A DNA stretch of 6,146 nt from Acidaminococcus fermentans. GTDB taxonomy: Bacteria > Bacillota_C > Negativicutes > Acidaminococcales > Acidaminococcaceae. The stretch lies in assembly GCA_004555735.1 (NCBI GenBank), contig SFHH01000119.1:1-6146 (forward strand), written 5' to 3'. Position numbers and translations under genes: made by a program. The notes under the pieces are model-generated. The model was given only the letters and a program-made list of their open reading frames with translations, was not told the DNA's origin and did not search any database. Numbering within the stretch: the first letter of the stretch is position 1; each line of letters begins with the position of its first letter. Below are positions 1 through 5,763 of this stretch, piece after piece.

Positions 1-16
1 GGGGGGGGGGGGGGGG
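1..16. repeat. Run of 16 G at the window edge
   Basis: The window opens with sixteen consecutive G. A homopolymer this long is unusual and it sits exactly at the sequence edge. It could be a sequencing or assembly artefact (poly-G calls from two-colour chemistry, or a contig end stalled at a hairpin) or a genuine tract. Its last five G form the left arm of the hairpin described next, so at least that part is plausibly real. Confidence 0.7.
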
Positions 17-40
17 TGCCCATGCAACACCCCCTTTTTT
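12..40 (+). terminator. Intrinsic terminator converging on metI
   Basis: GGGGGTG (12-18) and CACCCCC (28-34) form a perfect 7-bp GC-rich stem with a 9-nt loop, followed at once by six T (35-40). This is the classic rho-independent layout for plus-strand transcription arriving from outside the window. The T-run overlaps the metI stop codon, which lies at 39-41 on the other strand. On the minus strand the same hairpin follows metI, but as given it is followed by C rather than T, so it would be a poor terminator for metNI unless the poly-G replaces a lost A-run. Confidence 0.6.
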
Positions 41-701
41 ATTTGATCTTCGTCTTGTTCAACTTTGCTGAGATCCGGTTCCCGATGGTCTGGACCACCT
101 GGACCAAGACGATCAGCACGATCACCGTGGCCACCATGGTATCTGCCTGGAACCGCTGATAGCCATAGCGGATGGCCAAGTCTCCCAGACCGCCGCCACC
201 CAGGGCACCGGCCATGGCGCTGGAACCGATCAGACTGATCACCGCCAAGGTGATGCCCAGCACGATGGAATGCATGGCTTCCGGCAGCAGTACTTTCCAG
301 ATGATCTGCATGGGACTGGCCCCCATGCTCTGGGCTGCCTCGATGACCCCCGGATCCACTTCCAGGAGGGACGATTCGATGATCCGAGAAATGAACGGGG
401 TGCAGGAAATGGTCAACGGGACGATGGCAGCGGTGGTCCCGATGGAAGAACCCACGATCAGCCGGGTCAGGGGGATGATGGCCACCATGAGGATGATGAA
501 GGGCACGGAACGGAGAGCATTCACAATGGAGCCCAGGGTCTTGTGGAGAGCAGCATTCTCTTTGATGTGGCCTTTTCCGGTAATGGTCAGGATCACCCCC
601 AGGGGGATGCCGAACAGGGATGCAATGGCAGCGGACAGGGCCACCATGTAAAGGGTTTCCCCCAGGGCCTTGACCAGCAGATGGATCATATTAGGAGACA
701 T
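39..701 (-). CDS. metI: Methionine ABC transporter permease MetI
   Basis: This is the membrane subunit of the MetNI importer for D- and L-methionine; two copies form the channel and are driven by the MetN ATPase. The 220 residues match the usual family length of about 217-220. Several hydrophobic stretches are visible, for example around residues 16-40, 64-84, 145-165 and 188-206. The permease coupling loop that docks on the ATPase is clear: EAAQSMGASP at 121-130, with LLPEA at 138-142. The start overlaps the end of metN by 11 bp. GAGGTG at 709-714 sits 7 nt before this ATG, which favours it over the second Met at residue 5. Expression should follow metN under the SAM-I riboswitch. The identification rests on the EAA loop, the length and the pairing with metN. 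The partner lipoprotein gene metQ is not visible and may lie beyond the left edge or elsewhere. Confidence 0.95.
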   Translation of the reverse strand: MSPNMIHLLVKALGETLYMVALSAAIASLFGIPLGVILTITGKGHIKENAALHKTLGSIVNALRSVPFIILMVAIIPLTRLIVGSSIGTTAAIVPLTISCTPFISRIIESSLLEVDPGVIEAAQSMGASPMQIIWKVLLPEAMHSIVLGITLAVISLIGSSAMAGALGGGGLGDLAIRYGYQRFQADTMVATVIVLIVLVQVVQTIGNRISAKLNKTKIK

Positions 702-1728
702 AACCGATCACCTCATCTTTCACTTGTCTTTCATGGAGGTAATCCAGGGCCTTTTTCAGGTGGTCCTCGTCGCCTTCCACTTCAATGAGCAGGGTCCCGA
801 AGGGGGTATCCTGCAGGGTCTCGATATTGGCCGTGAGGATGTTCACGTTGGTATCGTATTCTTTGATCAGCACGGAGACGATGGGCTCCCCGGCGCTGTC
901 CCCGATGAAGCTCAGGCTCACCAGGGCCTTGTCTCCGGGAAGGTATTCCTTGTGGATGTCCAGCTTCTTGACGAAATCCGGCAGGTCATTGTGCTGGATG
1001 CTGGCTACGAATTCTTTGGTAGTGGCTTTCTGGGGATTGGTGAAGATATCCACCATGGAGCCCTGTTCGATGATCTCTCCGTTTTCGATGACGGCCACCC
1101 GGTCGCAGATCTCTTTCACCACGTTCATCTGGTGGGTGATCATGACGATGGTGATGTGGAGCCGTTTGTTGATGTCCCGGAGCAGGGAGAGGATACTTTC
1201 CGTGGTCTGGGGATCCAGGGCGGAAGTGGCTTCGTCGCACAGGAGCACCTTGGGGTCGCTGGCCAGGGCCCGGGCGATGCCTACCCGCTGTTTCTGCCCG
1301 CCGGAAAGCTGGCTGGGGTAGTGGTCGGCCCGGTCGCTGAGTCCCACCAGGTCCAGCAGGGGAGCTACCTTCTTTTGGATGGCAGCTTTGTCCATGCCCT
1401 GGATCTCCAGGGGGAAAGCGATGTTGCCGTAGACCGTGCGGCTGGAGAGCAGATTGAAATGCTGGAAGATCATGCCGATGTTCTGCCGGGCCTTCCGCAG
1501 CTGTTCCTCGCCCAGAGCGGTCATCTCCTGACCGTCCACGATCACTTTGCCGCTGGTGGGCTTTTCCAGCATGTTGATGCACCGGACCAGGGTGCTCTTG
1601 CCGGCCCCGGATAGGCCGATAATCCCGAAGATCTCGCCTTCATCGATGGTCAGATTGATATCCTTCAGGGCATGCAGGTCCCCTGAAGCTGTATGATAGA
1701 TCTTTTCGATATGCTGCAGTTCTATCAT
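691..1728 (-). CDS. metN: Methionine import ATP-binding protein MetN
   Basis: This is the cytoplasmic ATPase of the methionine ABC importer, hydrolysing ATP to drive uptake through MetI. At 345 residues it is full length (about 340-345 is typical). In order: Walker A GLSGAGKST at 38-46, Q-loop Gln89, signature LSGGQKQR at 141-148, Walker B VLLCDEATSALD at 161-172, and H-loop His199. From about residue 268 to the end there is a separate C-terminal domain matching the NIL domain. In known MetN proteins this domain binds methionine and inhibits transport when the cell is replete, and it separates MetN from most other ABC ATPases. GGAGG (1738-1742) sits 9 nt before the ATG. The gene lies directly downstream of a SAM-I riboswitch and terminator, which independently supports a methionine role. 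The stop codon lies inside the metI start region, implying translational coupling. Confidence 0.97.
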   Translation of the reverse strand: MIELQHIEKIYHTASGDLHALKDINLTIDEGEIFGIIGLSGAGKSTLVRCINMLEKPTSGKVIVDGQEMTALGEEQLRKARQNIGMIFQHFNLLSSRTVYGNIAFPLEIQGMDKAAIQKKVAPLLDLVGLSDRADHYPSQLSGGQKQRVGIARALASDPKVLLCDEATSALDPQTTESILSLLRDINKRLHITIVMITHQMNVVKEICDRVAVIENGEIIEQGSMVDIFTNPQKATTKEFVASIQHNDLPDFVKKLDIHKEYLPGDKALVSLSFIGDSAGEPIVSVLIKEYDTNVNILTANIETLQDTPFGTLLIEVEGDEDHLKKALDYLHERQVKDEVIGYVS

Positions 1729-1750
1729 GGGGGTTCACCTCCGTAGAAAT

Positions 1751-1780
1751 AAAAAAACCTCTTCATCTGATGTGAAGAGG
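1751..1780 (-). terminator. Riboswitch-controlled intrinsic terminator of metNI
   Basis: On the minus strand CCTCTTCA (1780-1773) pairs perfectly with TGAAGAGG (1765-1758) around a 7-nt loop, followed by seven T (1757-1751). It lies between the SAM-I aptamer and the metN ribosome binding site, about 22 nt before the ATG. Its left arm can be captured by competing structures: the aptamer P1 3' strand GATGAAG (1807-1801) is partly complementary to it, and CTGAT (1786-1782) can pair with ATCAG (1771-1767), holding the arm in a loop. SAM binding should therefore favour termination, the usual OFF switch of this class. The exact antiterminator is my inference. Confidence 0.9.
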
Positions 1781-1800
1781 AATCAGTTAGGCTTACTCAT

Positions 1801-1908
1801 CTTCATCTTTCAGGCACTGCCTGGTGGACTTAGCACCGTTCAGCCGGCTGCGCCGCTGATGGTTGCCGTAACTTCATTGGGCCAGTCCCTCCGTTACTCT
1901 CGATGAAA
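1801..1908 (-). ncRNA. SAM-I (S-box) riboswitch aptamer
   Basis: This cis-acting RNA senses S-adenosylmethionine and shuts off metNI when SAM is plentiful. Read on the minus strand it carries the conserved core: GAGAG, GGAGGGACTGGCCC, ATGAAG, CGGCAACC and GGTGCTAAGTCC, in the right order. The helices can be drawn. P1 is TTTCATC (1908-1902) with GATGAAG (1807-1801). P2 has GTAAC and GTTAC outside the core. P3 is CAGCGGC with GCCGGCTG, and P4 is CAGGCA with TGCCTG. The P1 3' strand doubles as potential antiterminator for the hairpin at 1751-1780. The promoter start point is predicted only a few bases upstream of P1. The aptamer looks intact with no missing helix. Confidence 0.96.
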
Positions 1909-1922
1909 TCAATGCGAATTAA

Positions 1923-1951
1923 ATGATACCGTATAAAGTACAGTTTGTCAA
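1923..1951 (-). promoter_or_regulatory. Sigma-70 type promoter of metNI
   Basis: On the minus strand a perfect -35 box TTGACA (1951-1946) is followed by a 17-nt spacer and TATCAT (1928-1923), five of six matches to the -10 consensus. Transcription would start near 1915-1917, just before the riboswitch P1 helix, as expected for a riboswitch leader. The near-consensus boxes suggest strong basal initiation, leaving control to the riboswitch. Confidence 0.88.
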
Positions 1952-2042
1952 TGGGGATTGAAGGAAGACACACTCAACTACCTATCCACTTAACCACTTT
2001 ATCCCATCCCTCAAAAAATTTTCACAAATTCCCAAAAACTAC

Positions 2043-2071
2043 TTGCATTTATCGCGTCATCGTAGTAAAGT
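2043..2071 (+). promoter_or_regulatory. Candidate promoter of the yerC-his operon
   Basis: TTGCAT (2043-2048), a 17-nt spacer and TAAAGT (2066-2071) form a weak promoter candidate, matching 3 of 6 and 4 of 6 consensus positions. It is preceded by A- and T-rich sequence (about 2011-2038) that could act as an UP element. An alternative uses TTCACA (2021-2026, five of six matches) as the -35 box with a poor -10 about 17 nt on. Some promoter is needed here because metNI runs the other way, but which pair is used is uncertain. Confidence 0.35.
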
Positions 2072-2092
2072 AATAAATCAGTAAAGCAAATA

Positions 2093-2110
2093 TTCCGGAA
2101 GCGACCGGAA
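2093..2110. repeat. Inverted repeat in the yerC leader
   Basis: TTCCGG (2093-2098) and CCGGAA (2105-2110) form a perfect 6-bp inverted repeat with a 6-nt spacer, 36 nt before the yerC start. It could be a protein-binding dyad or a small hairpin in the leader RNA. There is no following T-run, so it is not a terminator. Direct repeats AGTAAAG (2064-2070 and 2080-2086) and AGTAAGG (2112-2118, only approximate) lie on either side. Confidence 0.5.
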
Positions 2111-2145
2111 CAGTAAGGAATCTGGAAGAGAAAGGGGTTACGATC

Positions 2146-2448
2146 ATGGTAGCCGGATTGAATGAACGGGAACTGAAACAGCTGGCCAAAGCTTTTACCC
2201 TGCTGCAGGATGTGGACGGCAGCCTGGCCTTCCTGGAAGATATCTGCACCCCCAATGAGCTGAAGGCCCTGAGCCAGCGGCTGGAAGTGGCGGTGCGTCT
2301 TCATCGCGGCGAAAACTATGCCAAGATTGTCAAGGATACGGGCGCCAGCAGCACCACTGTATCCCGGGTCAATCGTTGTCTGAACTATGGAGCGGGAGGG
2401 TATCGTACCCTGATCCCCATCTTGACTGAAGGAGCTAAAGAGAAATGA
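2146..2448 (+). CDS. yerC: YerC/YecD-family TrpR-like transcriptional regulator
   Basis: This is a small helical DNA-binding protein of the TrpR superfamily, YerC/YecD type; its 100 residues match the family. An N-terminal helical part contains CTPNELKALSQRLEVA (34-49), typical of the Trp-repressor fold, where the helices build an intertwined dimer. The DNA-reading helix-turn-helix follows at about 58-79 (YAKIVKDTGASSTTVSRV, then NRCLNYG). AAAGGGG at 2131-2137 gives 8 nt spacing to the ATG. The stop overlaps the hisZ start as ATGA, so regulator and pathway genes are translationally coupled. From that position I infer a histidine-responsive, autoregulating repressor, an idea already proposed for TrpR-family HisR regulators in Firmicutes. 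The sequence alone does not prove the ligand, and the name yerC refers to the family rather than to a proven function. Confidence 0.88.
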   Translation: MVAGLNERELKQLAKAFTLLQDVDGSLAFLEDICTPNELKALSQRLEVAVRLHRGENYAKIVKDTGASSTTVSRVNRCLNYGAGGYRTLIPILTEGAKEK

Positions 2449-3620
2449 GCAACAGTACTGTACTGCGGATCCCCTACGGGACCAAAGATATCCTGCCGGG
2501 GGACGCCCGGATGAAACGGGAACTGGAAGACCGGATCGCCGGGAATTTCCTTTCCTGGGGGTATGATGAAGCCATCACCCCGACCATTGAATACGCCGAC
2601 ACCTTTGCCCTGAGCGGGGCCGGCATCAGCGATGAAAGCATGCGGTTCATGGACCGGAACAACCGGACGGTGATGCTCCGGAGCGAAATGACCACCCCTC
2701 TGGCTCGGATGGTGGCTACCCGGCTGAAGAACGACAAGGGTGTGAAACGGCTGTTCTACATCGCCAATGTGTTCCGCCACGAACAGACCCAGGCCGGCCG
2801 CCAGTGCGAATTTTCCCAGGCAGGGATCGAAATGATCGGGGCCGAAGCTCCCATGGCGGATGCAGAAGTCCTGGCCCTGGCCGTCAGCAGCCTGCAGGCC
2901 GCCGGGCTCCAGGATTTCCTCATCAGCATCGGTCACAGCGCTTTCCTGGCGGGGCTCATGGAAGAAGCCAAGCTGACGGACAAGCAGGCGGACTTCGTCA
3001 AGACCATGATCCTGAGCCACAATGCAGTGGGCCTAGAAGAGGCAGCCGATCGGTTCATCCCCAAGGAACTGAAGGACCTGTTCCGGGATCTGCTGTATCT
3101 CCAAGGCGGCCGTGACCTGTTGGATACCTTGGAAAAACGGGTGAAGAATCCCAAGAGCCTGGATGCCCTGAAGAACCTGAAAGCCATCTATAAACTGGCA
3201 GAATCTTATGGAGTGGACCAGTACCTGTCCTTCGACCTGTCCTTGATCCGGAACTTCGATTATTACACGGGCATGGTGTTCGAAGCCTATGCTCCCCAGA
3301 TCGGGTTCAACATCTGCGGCGGCGGCCGGTACGACCATATGATGGAAGCCTTCGGAGATCCGGAGCCAGCTACGGGGTTCGCCATGGGCATCGACCGGAT
3401 CATCCTGTCCCTGCGCCGGGACGGCCGGTTCAATCGGGAGTCCAAATGGGATATCTACGTGGCCTGGGCCCCTGGCTGCCAGGACAAAGCCATCCAGAAG
3501 GCCATCGAATTGCGCAAGGGCGGCAAGAACGTGAAAGTGGCCACCAATGCCTTGACCCCGGAAGAAGCAGCTAAAGCCTGTGCGGCCAACCGGTGCGAAG
3601 CCGTAGCATATGTAGGATAG
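2445..3620 (+). CDS. hisZ: ATP phosphoribosyltransferase regulatory subunit HisZ
   Basis: HisZ is a paralogue of histidyl-tRNA synthetase that lacks tRNA charging. It assembles with the short HisG to form the active, histidine-inhibited first enzyme of histidine synthesis. The 391 residues match full-length HisZ proteins. Class II synthetase-like elements are visible: YGTKDILPGD at 11-20, the motif-2 region MLRSEMTTPLARM (77-89) through FRHEQTQAGRQCEFSQAGIE (110-129), RNFDYYTGMVFE at 269-280, and the glycine-rich CGGGRYD (291-297) with GFAMGIDRI (311-319). A short C-terminal segment from about 335 (WDIYVAWAPG) resembles a reduced anticodon-binding-like region. AAGGAG at 2429-2434 sits 10 nt before the ATG, which overlaps the yerC stop by 4 bp. 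A true HisRS is less likely because the motif-2 and DYY regions deviate from the synthetase pattern and short hisG follows 13 bp downstream. Confidence 0.94.
   Translation: MSNSTVLRIPYGTKDILPGDARMKRELEDRIAGNFLSWGYDEAITPTIEYADTFALSGAGISDESMRFMDRNNRTVMLRSEMTTPLARMVATRLKNDKGVKRLFYIANVFRHEQTQAGRQCEFSQAGIEMIGAEAPMADAEVLALAVSSLQAAGLQDFLISIGHSAFLAGLMEEAKLTDKQADFVKTMILSHNAVGLEEAADRFIPKELKDLFRDLLYLQGGRDLLDTLEKRVKNPKSLDALKNLKAIYKLAESYGVDQYLSFDLSLIRNFDYYTGMVFEAYAPQIGFNICGGGRYDHMMEAFGDPEPATGFAMGIDRIILSLRRDGRFNRESKWDIYVAWAPGCQDKAIQKAIELRKGGKNVKVATNALTPEEAAKACAANRCEAVAYVG
2453..2465. repeat. Perfect 13-bp palindrome in the start of hisZ
   Basis: CAGTAC, a central T, and GTACTG form a perfect inverted repeat covering hisZ codons 3-7. 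The half-site begins with CAGTA, a string also seen in the yerC leader at 2079-2083 and 2111-2115. It could be an operator for the adjacent regulator or a chance result of the codons. I see no other support. Confidence 0.4.
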
Positions 3621-3633
3621 GAGAGAAAACGGA

Positions 3634-4284
3634 ATGGATTATTTGACAATTGCCCTGCCCAAGGGAAAACTTTTTGCAAAATCTGTGGAACTCCTTGCCA
3701 AGGTCGGTTATGCGGCGGAAAACGTGGTGGAAGATTCCCGGAAGCTGGTCATCACCAATGAAGAGACCAAGGTGAAGTTCATCATCGTGAAGACGGTGGA
3801 CCTGCCCACCTATGTGGAATACGGTGCAGCCGATATCGGCATCATCGGCAAGGATGTGCTCAATGAAGAGCGGAAGGACATCTACGAACTGCTGGATATG
3901 GGCTATGGCGGCTGCCACCTGATGATGGCGGTGCCGGAAGCCAAGGTACTGCCGGAGATCACCGATTACGCCCATATGCGGGTGGCCACCAAATATCCCA
4001 AATGCGCGGCGGATTTCTTCGACAAGCTGGGGATGCAGATGGAAATCATCAAACTGAATGGTTCCATCGAACTGGGGCCCATCGTAGGGCTCAGCGAAAT
4101 GATCGTGGATATCGTCCAGACAGGCCGGACCCTGCGGGAGAACCATCTGAAGGAAGTAGCTACAGTGTTCCCGTCCACCGCCCGTCTCATTGCCAATAAA
4201 GTCAGCTTCAAGATGCAGTACGACCGGATCCGGAAGCTGGTAGAAGATCTGAAAGTGGTCCTGAAGGAGGAAAAACCAGAATGA
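3634..4284 (+). CDS. hisG: ATP phosphoribosyltransferase, short-form catalytic subunit HisG
   Basis: HisG joins ATP and PRPP to give phosphoribosyl-ATP, the committed first step of histidine synthesis. At 216 residues it is the short form, lacking the C-terminal histidine-binding regulatory domain of the roughly 300-residue long form, so it should depend on HisZ for activity and feedback control. Landmarks: N-terminal LTIALPKGKLF (4-14), GAADIGIIGKDVL (64-76), and LNGSIELGPIVGLSEMIVDI (141-160), followed by VQTGRTLREN (161-170). The last two cover the PRPP-binding and family signature region. AGGAG at 3619-3623 overlaps the hisZ stop and lies 10 nt before the ATG. The stop overlaps the hisD start by 4 bp. 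Immediate adjacency of hisZ and short hisG is consistent with making the two subunits in similar amounts. Confidence 0.97.
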   Translation: MDYLTIALPKGKLFAKSVELLAKVGYAAENVVEDSRKLVITNEETKVKFIIVKTVDLPTYVEYGAADIGIIGKDVLNEERKDIYELLDMGYGGCHLMMAVPEAKVLPEITDYAHMRVATKYPKCAADFFDKLGMQMEIIKLNGSIELGPIVGLSEMIVDIVQTGRTLRENHLKEVATVFPSTARLIANKVSFKMQYDRIRKLVEDLKVVLKEEKPE

Positions 4285-5630
4285 AAGTCTATGATGAAAG
4301 AAAGAGCACGGCAGAAGAGATCAGCCGTCTTTTGGAAAAGAAATCCTTTGATGAAGTGAAACTGTCCCCGAAAGTGGCGGCAGCCGTGGAAAAGATGTTC
4401 GGACGGCCTCTCACCGCAGCGGAAGAAGTGGACATCATCGTCAATGACATCCGGAACAAAGGGGATGAAGCCCTGTTCGAATACACCAAGAAGTTGGACG
4501 GGGCGGACCTGACTCCGGCTACCATCCGGGTGACGGAAGAGGAATTCGCGGAAGCGGAGAAGGCTGTGGATGAAAAGACCATGGGTGCCATCCGCCGGGC
4601 CATCGCCAATGTACGGAAGTTCCATGAAGAACAGCTGCCCAAGACCTGGCTCACTCCCCGGGCCTACGGGTCCTTCCTGGGCCAGAAGATGACTCCGGTG
4701 GACAGTGTGGGGATCTACGTCCCCGGCGGTACTGCTGCCTATCCTTCCAGCGTGATCATGAACGCCGTGCCGGCCAAAGTGGCCGGGGTGCCCCGGATCG
4801 CCATGGCAGCTCCCGCCGGCCGGGATGGGAAGATGAACCCCTATGTGCTGGCTACGGCCAAAGAAATCGGCATCACGGAAATCTATAAGATGGGCGGGGC
4901 CCAGGCCGTGGCTGCCCTGGCCTTCGGGACGGAAACCATCCCCAAAGTGGAAAAGATCACCGGCCCTGGGAACATTTTCGTGACCCTGGCCAAGAAGGCG
5001 GTCTACGGACACGTGGATATCGATATGCTGGCCGGCCCCAGCGAGATCCTCATCGTAGCGGATAAAACCGCAGATTACCAGTACCTGGCGGCAGACCTGC
5101 TGAGCCAGGCGGAACACGATCCTCTGGCCTGCGCCATCCTGATCACCGACGATGAAGCCCTGGCAGGAAAAGTGGCGGACGAAGTGGAAGTCCAGCTCCA
5201 GAAGCTGCCCCGGAAGGAAATCGCTGCCCAGTCCCTGGCGGTACAGGGGAAGATCATCCTGGCCAAGGATATGGATACGGTGGTGGAAATGGCCAACATC
5301 TCCGCTCCGGAACACATGGAAATCAACACCAAAGAGCCCTTTGCCCTGGTGCCCAAGATCCGGAACGCCGGCGCCATCTTCCTGGGAGCCTATTCTCCGG
5401 AACCTCTGGGGGACTATTACGCCGGGCCCAACCACATCCTGCCCACCGGCGGTACGGCCCGGTTCTATTCCGTGTTGAATGTGGAGACCTTCATGAAGAA
5501 GACCAGCATCATCTCCTATACCAAAGAAGCCCTGGCGGAAGCCGCCGATGACATCATCGCCATGGCCGAAGCGGAAGGGCTCCAGGCACACGCCAACGCC
5601 ATCCGGATCCGGAAGGAGAAACAGCTGTAA
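4281..5630 (+). CDS. hisD: Histidinol dehydrogenase HisD
   Basis: HisD is a zinc- and NAD-dependent cytoplasmic enzyme that oxidises L-histidinol through histidinal to L-histidine, the last two steps of the pathway. It has 449 residues, roughly 15-25 more than common HisD; the excess appears to be an N-terminal stretch before about residue 25. Motifs: VGIYVPGGTAAYPSSV (143-158), ITGPGN (226-231), IDMLAGPSEILIVAD (247-261). By comparison with the enterobacterial enzyme, the zinc ligands should be Gln276, His279, Asp378 and His437, and the catalytic pair Glu344-His345 in SAPEHMEI. All are present, so the enzyme should be active. AAGGAGG at 4264-4270 is a strong ribosome binding site 10 nt before the ATG and lies inside hisG, giving coupling through the 4-bp overlap. 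A hairpin and degenerate heptamer repeats follow the stop. Confidence 0.97.
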   Translation: MKVYDERKSTAEEISRLLEKKSFDEVKLSPKVAAAVEKMFGRPLTAAEEVDIIVNDIRNKGDEALFEYTKKLDGADLTPATIRVTEEEFAEAEKAVDEKTMGAIRRAIANVRKFHEEQLPKTWLTPRAYGSFLGQKMTPVDSVGIYVPGGTAAYPSSVIMNAVPAKVAGVPRIAMAAPAGRDGKMNPYVLATAKEIGITEIYKMGGAQAVAALAFGTETIPKVEKITGPGNIFVTLAKKAVYGHVDIDMLAGPSEILIVADKTADYQYLAADLLSQAEHDPLACAILITDDEALAGKVADEVEVQLQKLPRKEIAAQSLAVQGKIILAKDMDTVVEMANISAPEHMEINTKEPFALVPKIRNAGAIFLGAYSPEPLGDYYAGPNHILPTGGTARFYSVLNVETFMKKTSIISYTKEALAEAADDIIAMAEAEGLQAHANAIRIRKEKQL

Positions 5631-5635
5631 AAATT

Positions 5636-5663
5636 GTCACTGGTCACTTGGCACTAGTCAATG
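5636..5663 (+). repeat. Degenerate tandem heptamers after hisD
   Basis: Four adjacent 7-mers can be read: GTCACTG, GTCACTT, GGCACTA and GTCAATG, each differing from a GTCACTG-like unit by zero to two bases. They begin 5 bp after the hisD stop and end about 10 bp before a terminator-like hairpin. Arrays like this between genes may be a dispersed intergenic repeat of the genome. It is too short and degenerate for CRISPR, and I see no coding in it. Confidence 0.55.
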
Positions 5664-5673
5664 GCGGTGGGAG

Positions 5674-5698
5674 AGGAACCGTGGCTGCGGTTCCTTTT
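5674..5698 (+). terminator. Terminator-like hairpin between hisD and hisC
   Basis: AGGAACCG (5674-5681) and CGGTTCCT (5688-5695) form a perfect 8-bp stem with a 6-nt loop (TGGCTG); the T-run starts with the last stem base and is only four long before CC. It would end or reduce transcription leaving hisD. The short T-run suggests a leaky terminator, so hisC may receive readthrough, have its own promoter, or both. Confidence 0.6.
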
Positions 5699-5763
5699 CC
5701 AACCCAGATGGCTGTCCTTGCGGATCAGAGTTTATCATCCTAGCCAATGAGGGGGACGTTGTT

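Noticed and set aside
1..16. G-quadruplex regulatory element
   Set aside because: A single unbroken G run at the sequence edge is more simply an artefact or slippage tract, and nothing else supports a structured role.
670..1614. Open frame of 314 codons on the plus strand opposite metN
   Set aside because: Antisense shadow of metN. Its low-complexity Gly/Asp/His/Val-rich product shows no domain, and the metN motifs are all intact.
2049..2145. Possible T-box or histidine-rich leader peptide controlling the his operon
   Set aside because: I see no T-box core, no terminator/antiterminator pair and no short frame with a run of His codons in the roughly 75-100 nt before yerC.
2011..2304. Minus-strand frame covering the yerC leader and the first half of yerC
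   Set aside because: It is mostly the complement of yerC, with no ribosome binding site and no recognisable domain; the yerC reading gives a complete family-length protein.
2445..3620. Histidyl-tRNA synthetase (hisS) instead of hisZ
   Set aside because: The synthetase-like fold motifs are present but altered, the C-terminal region is reduced, and short hisG, which requires HisZ, follows directly.
3966..5591. Open frame of 541 codons on the minus strand opposite hisG and hisD
   Set aside because: It lies fully antisense to two certain enzymes. Its composition (rich in His, Gly, Phe, Asp, Arg) is what reverse reading of GC-biased codons gives, and it shows no family motif or convincing ribosome binding site.
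5636..5663. CRISPR-like repeat array
   Set aside because: The units are 7 bp, adjacent without spacers and degenerate, with no cas genes nearby.
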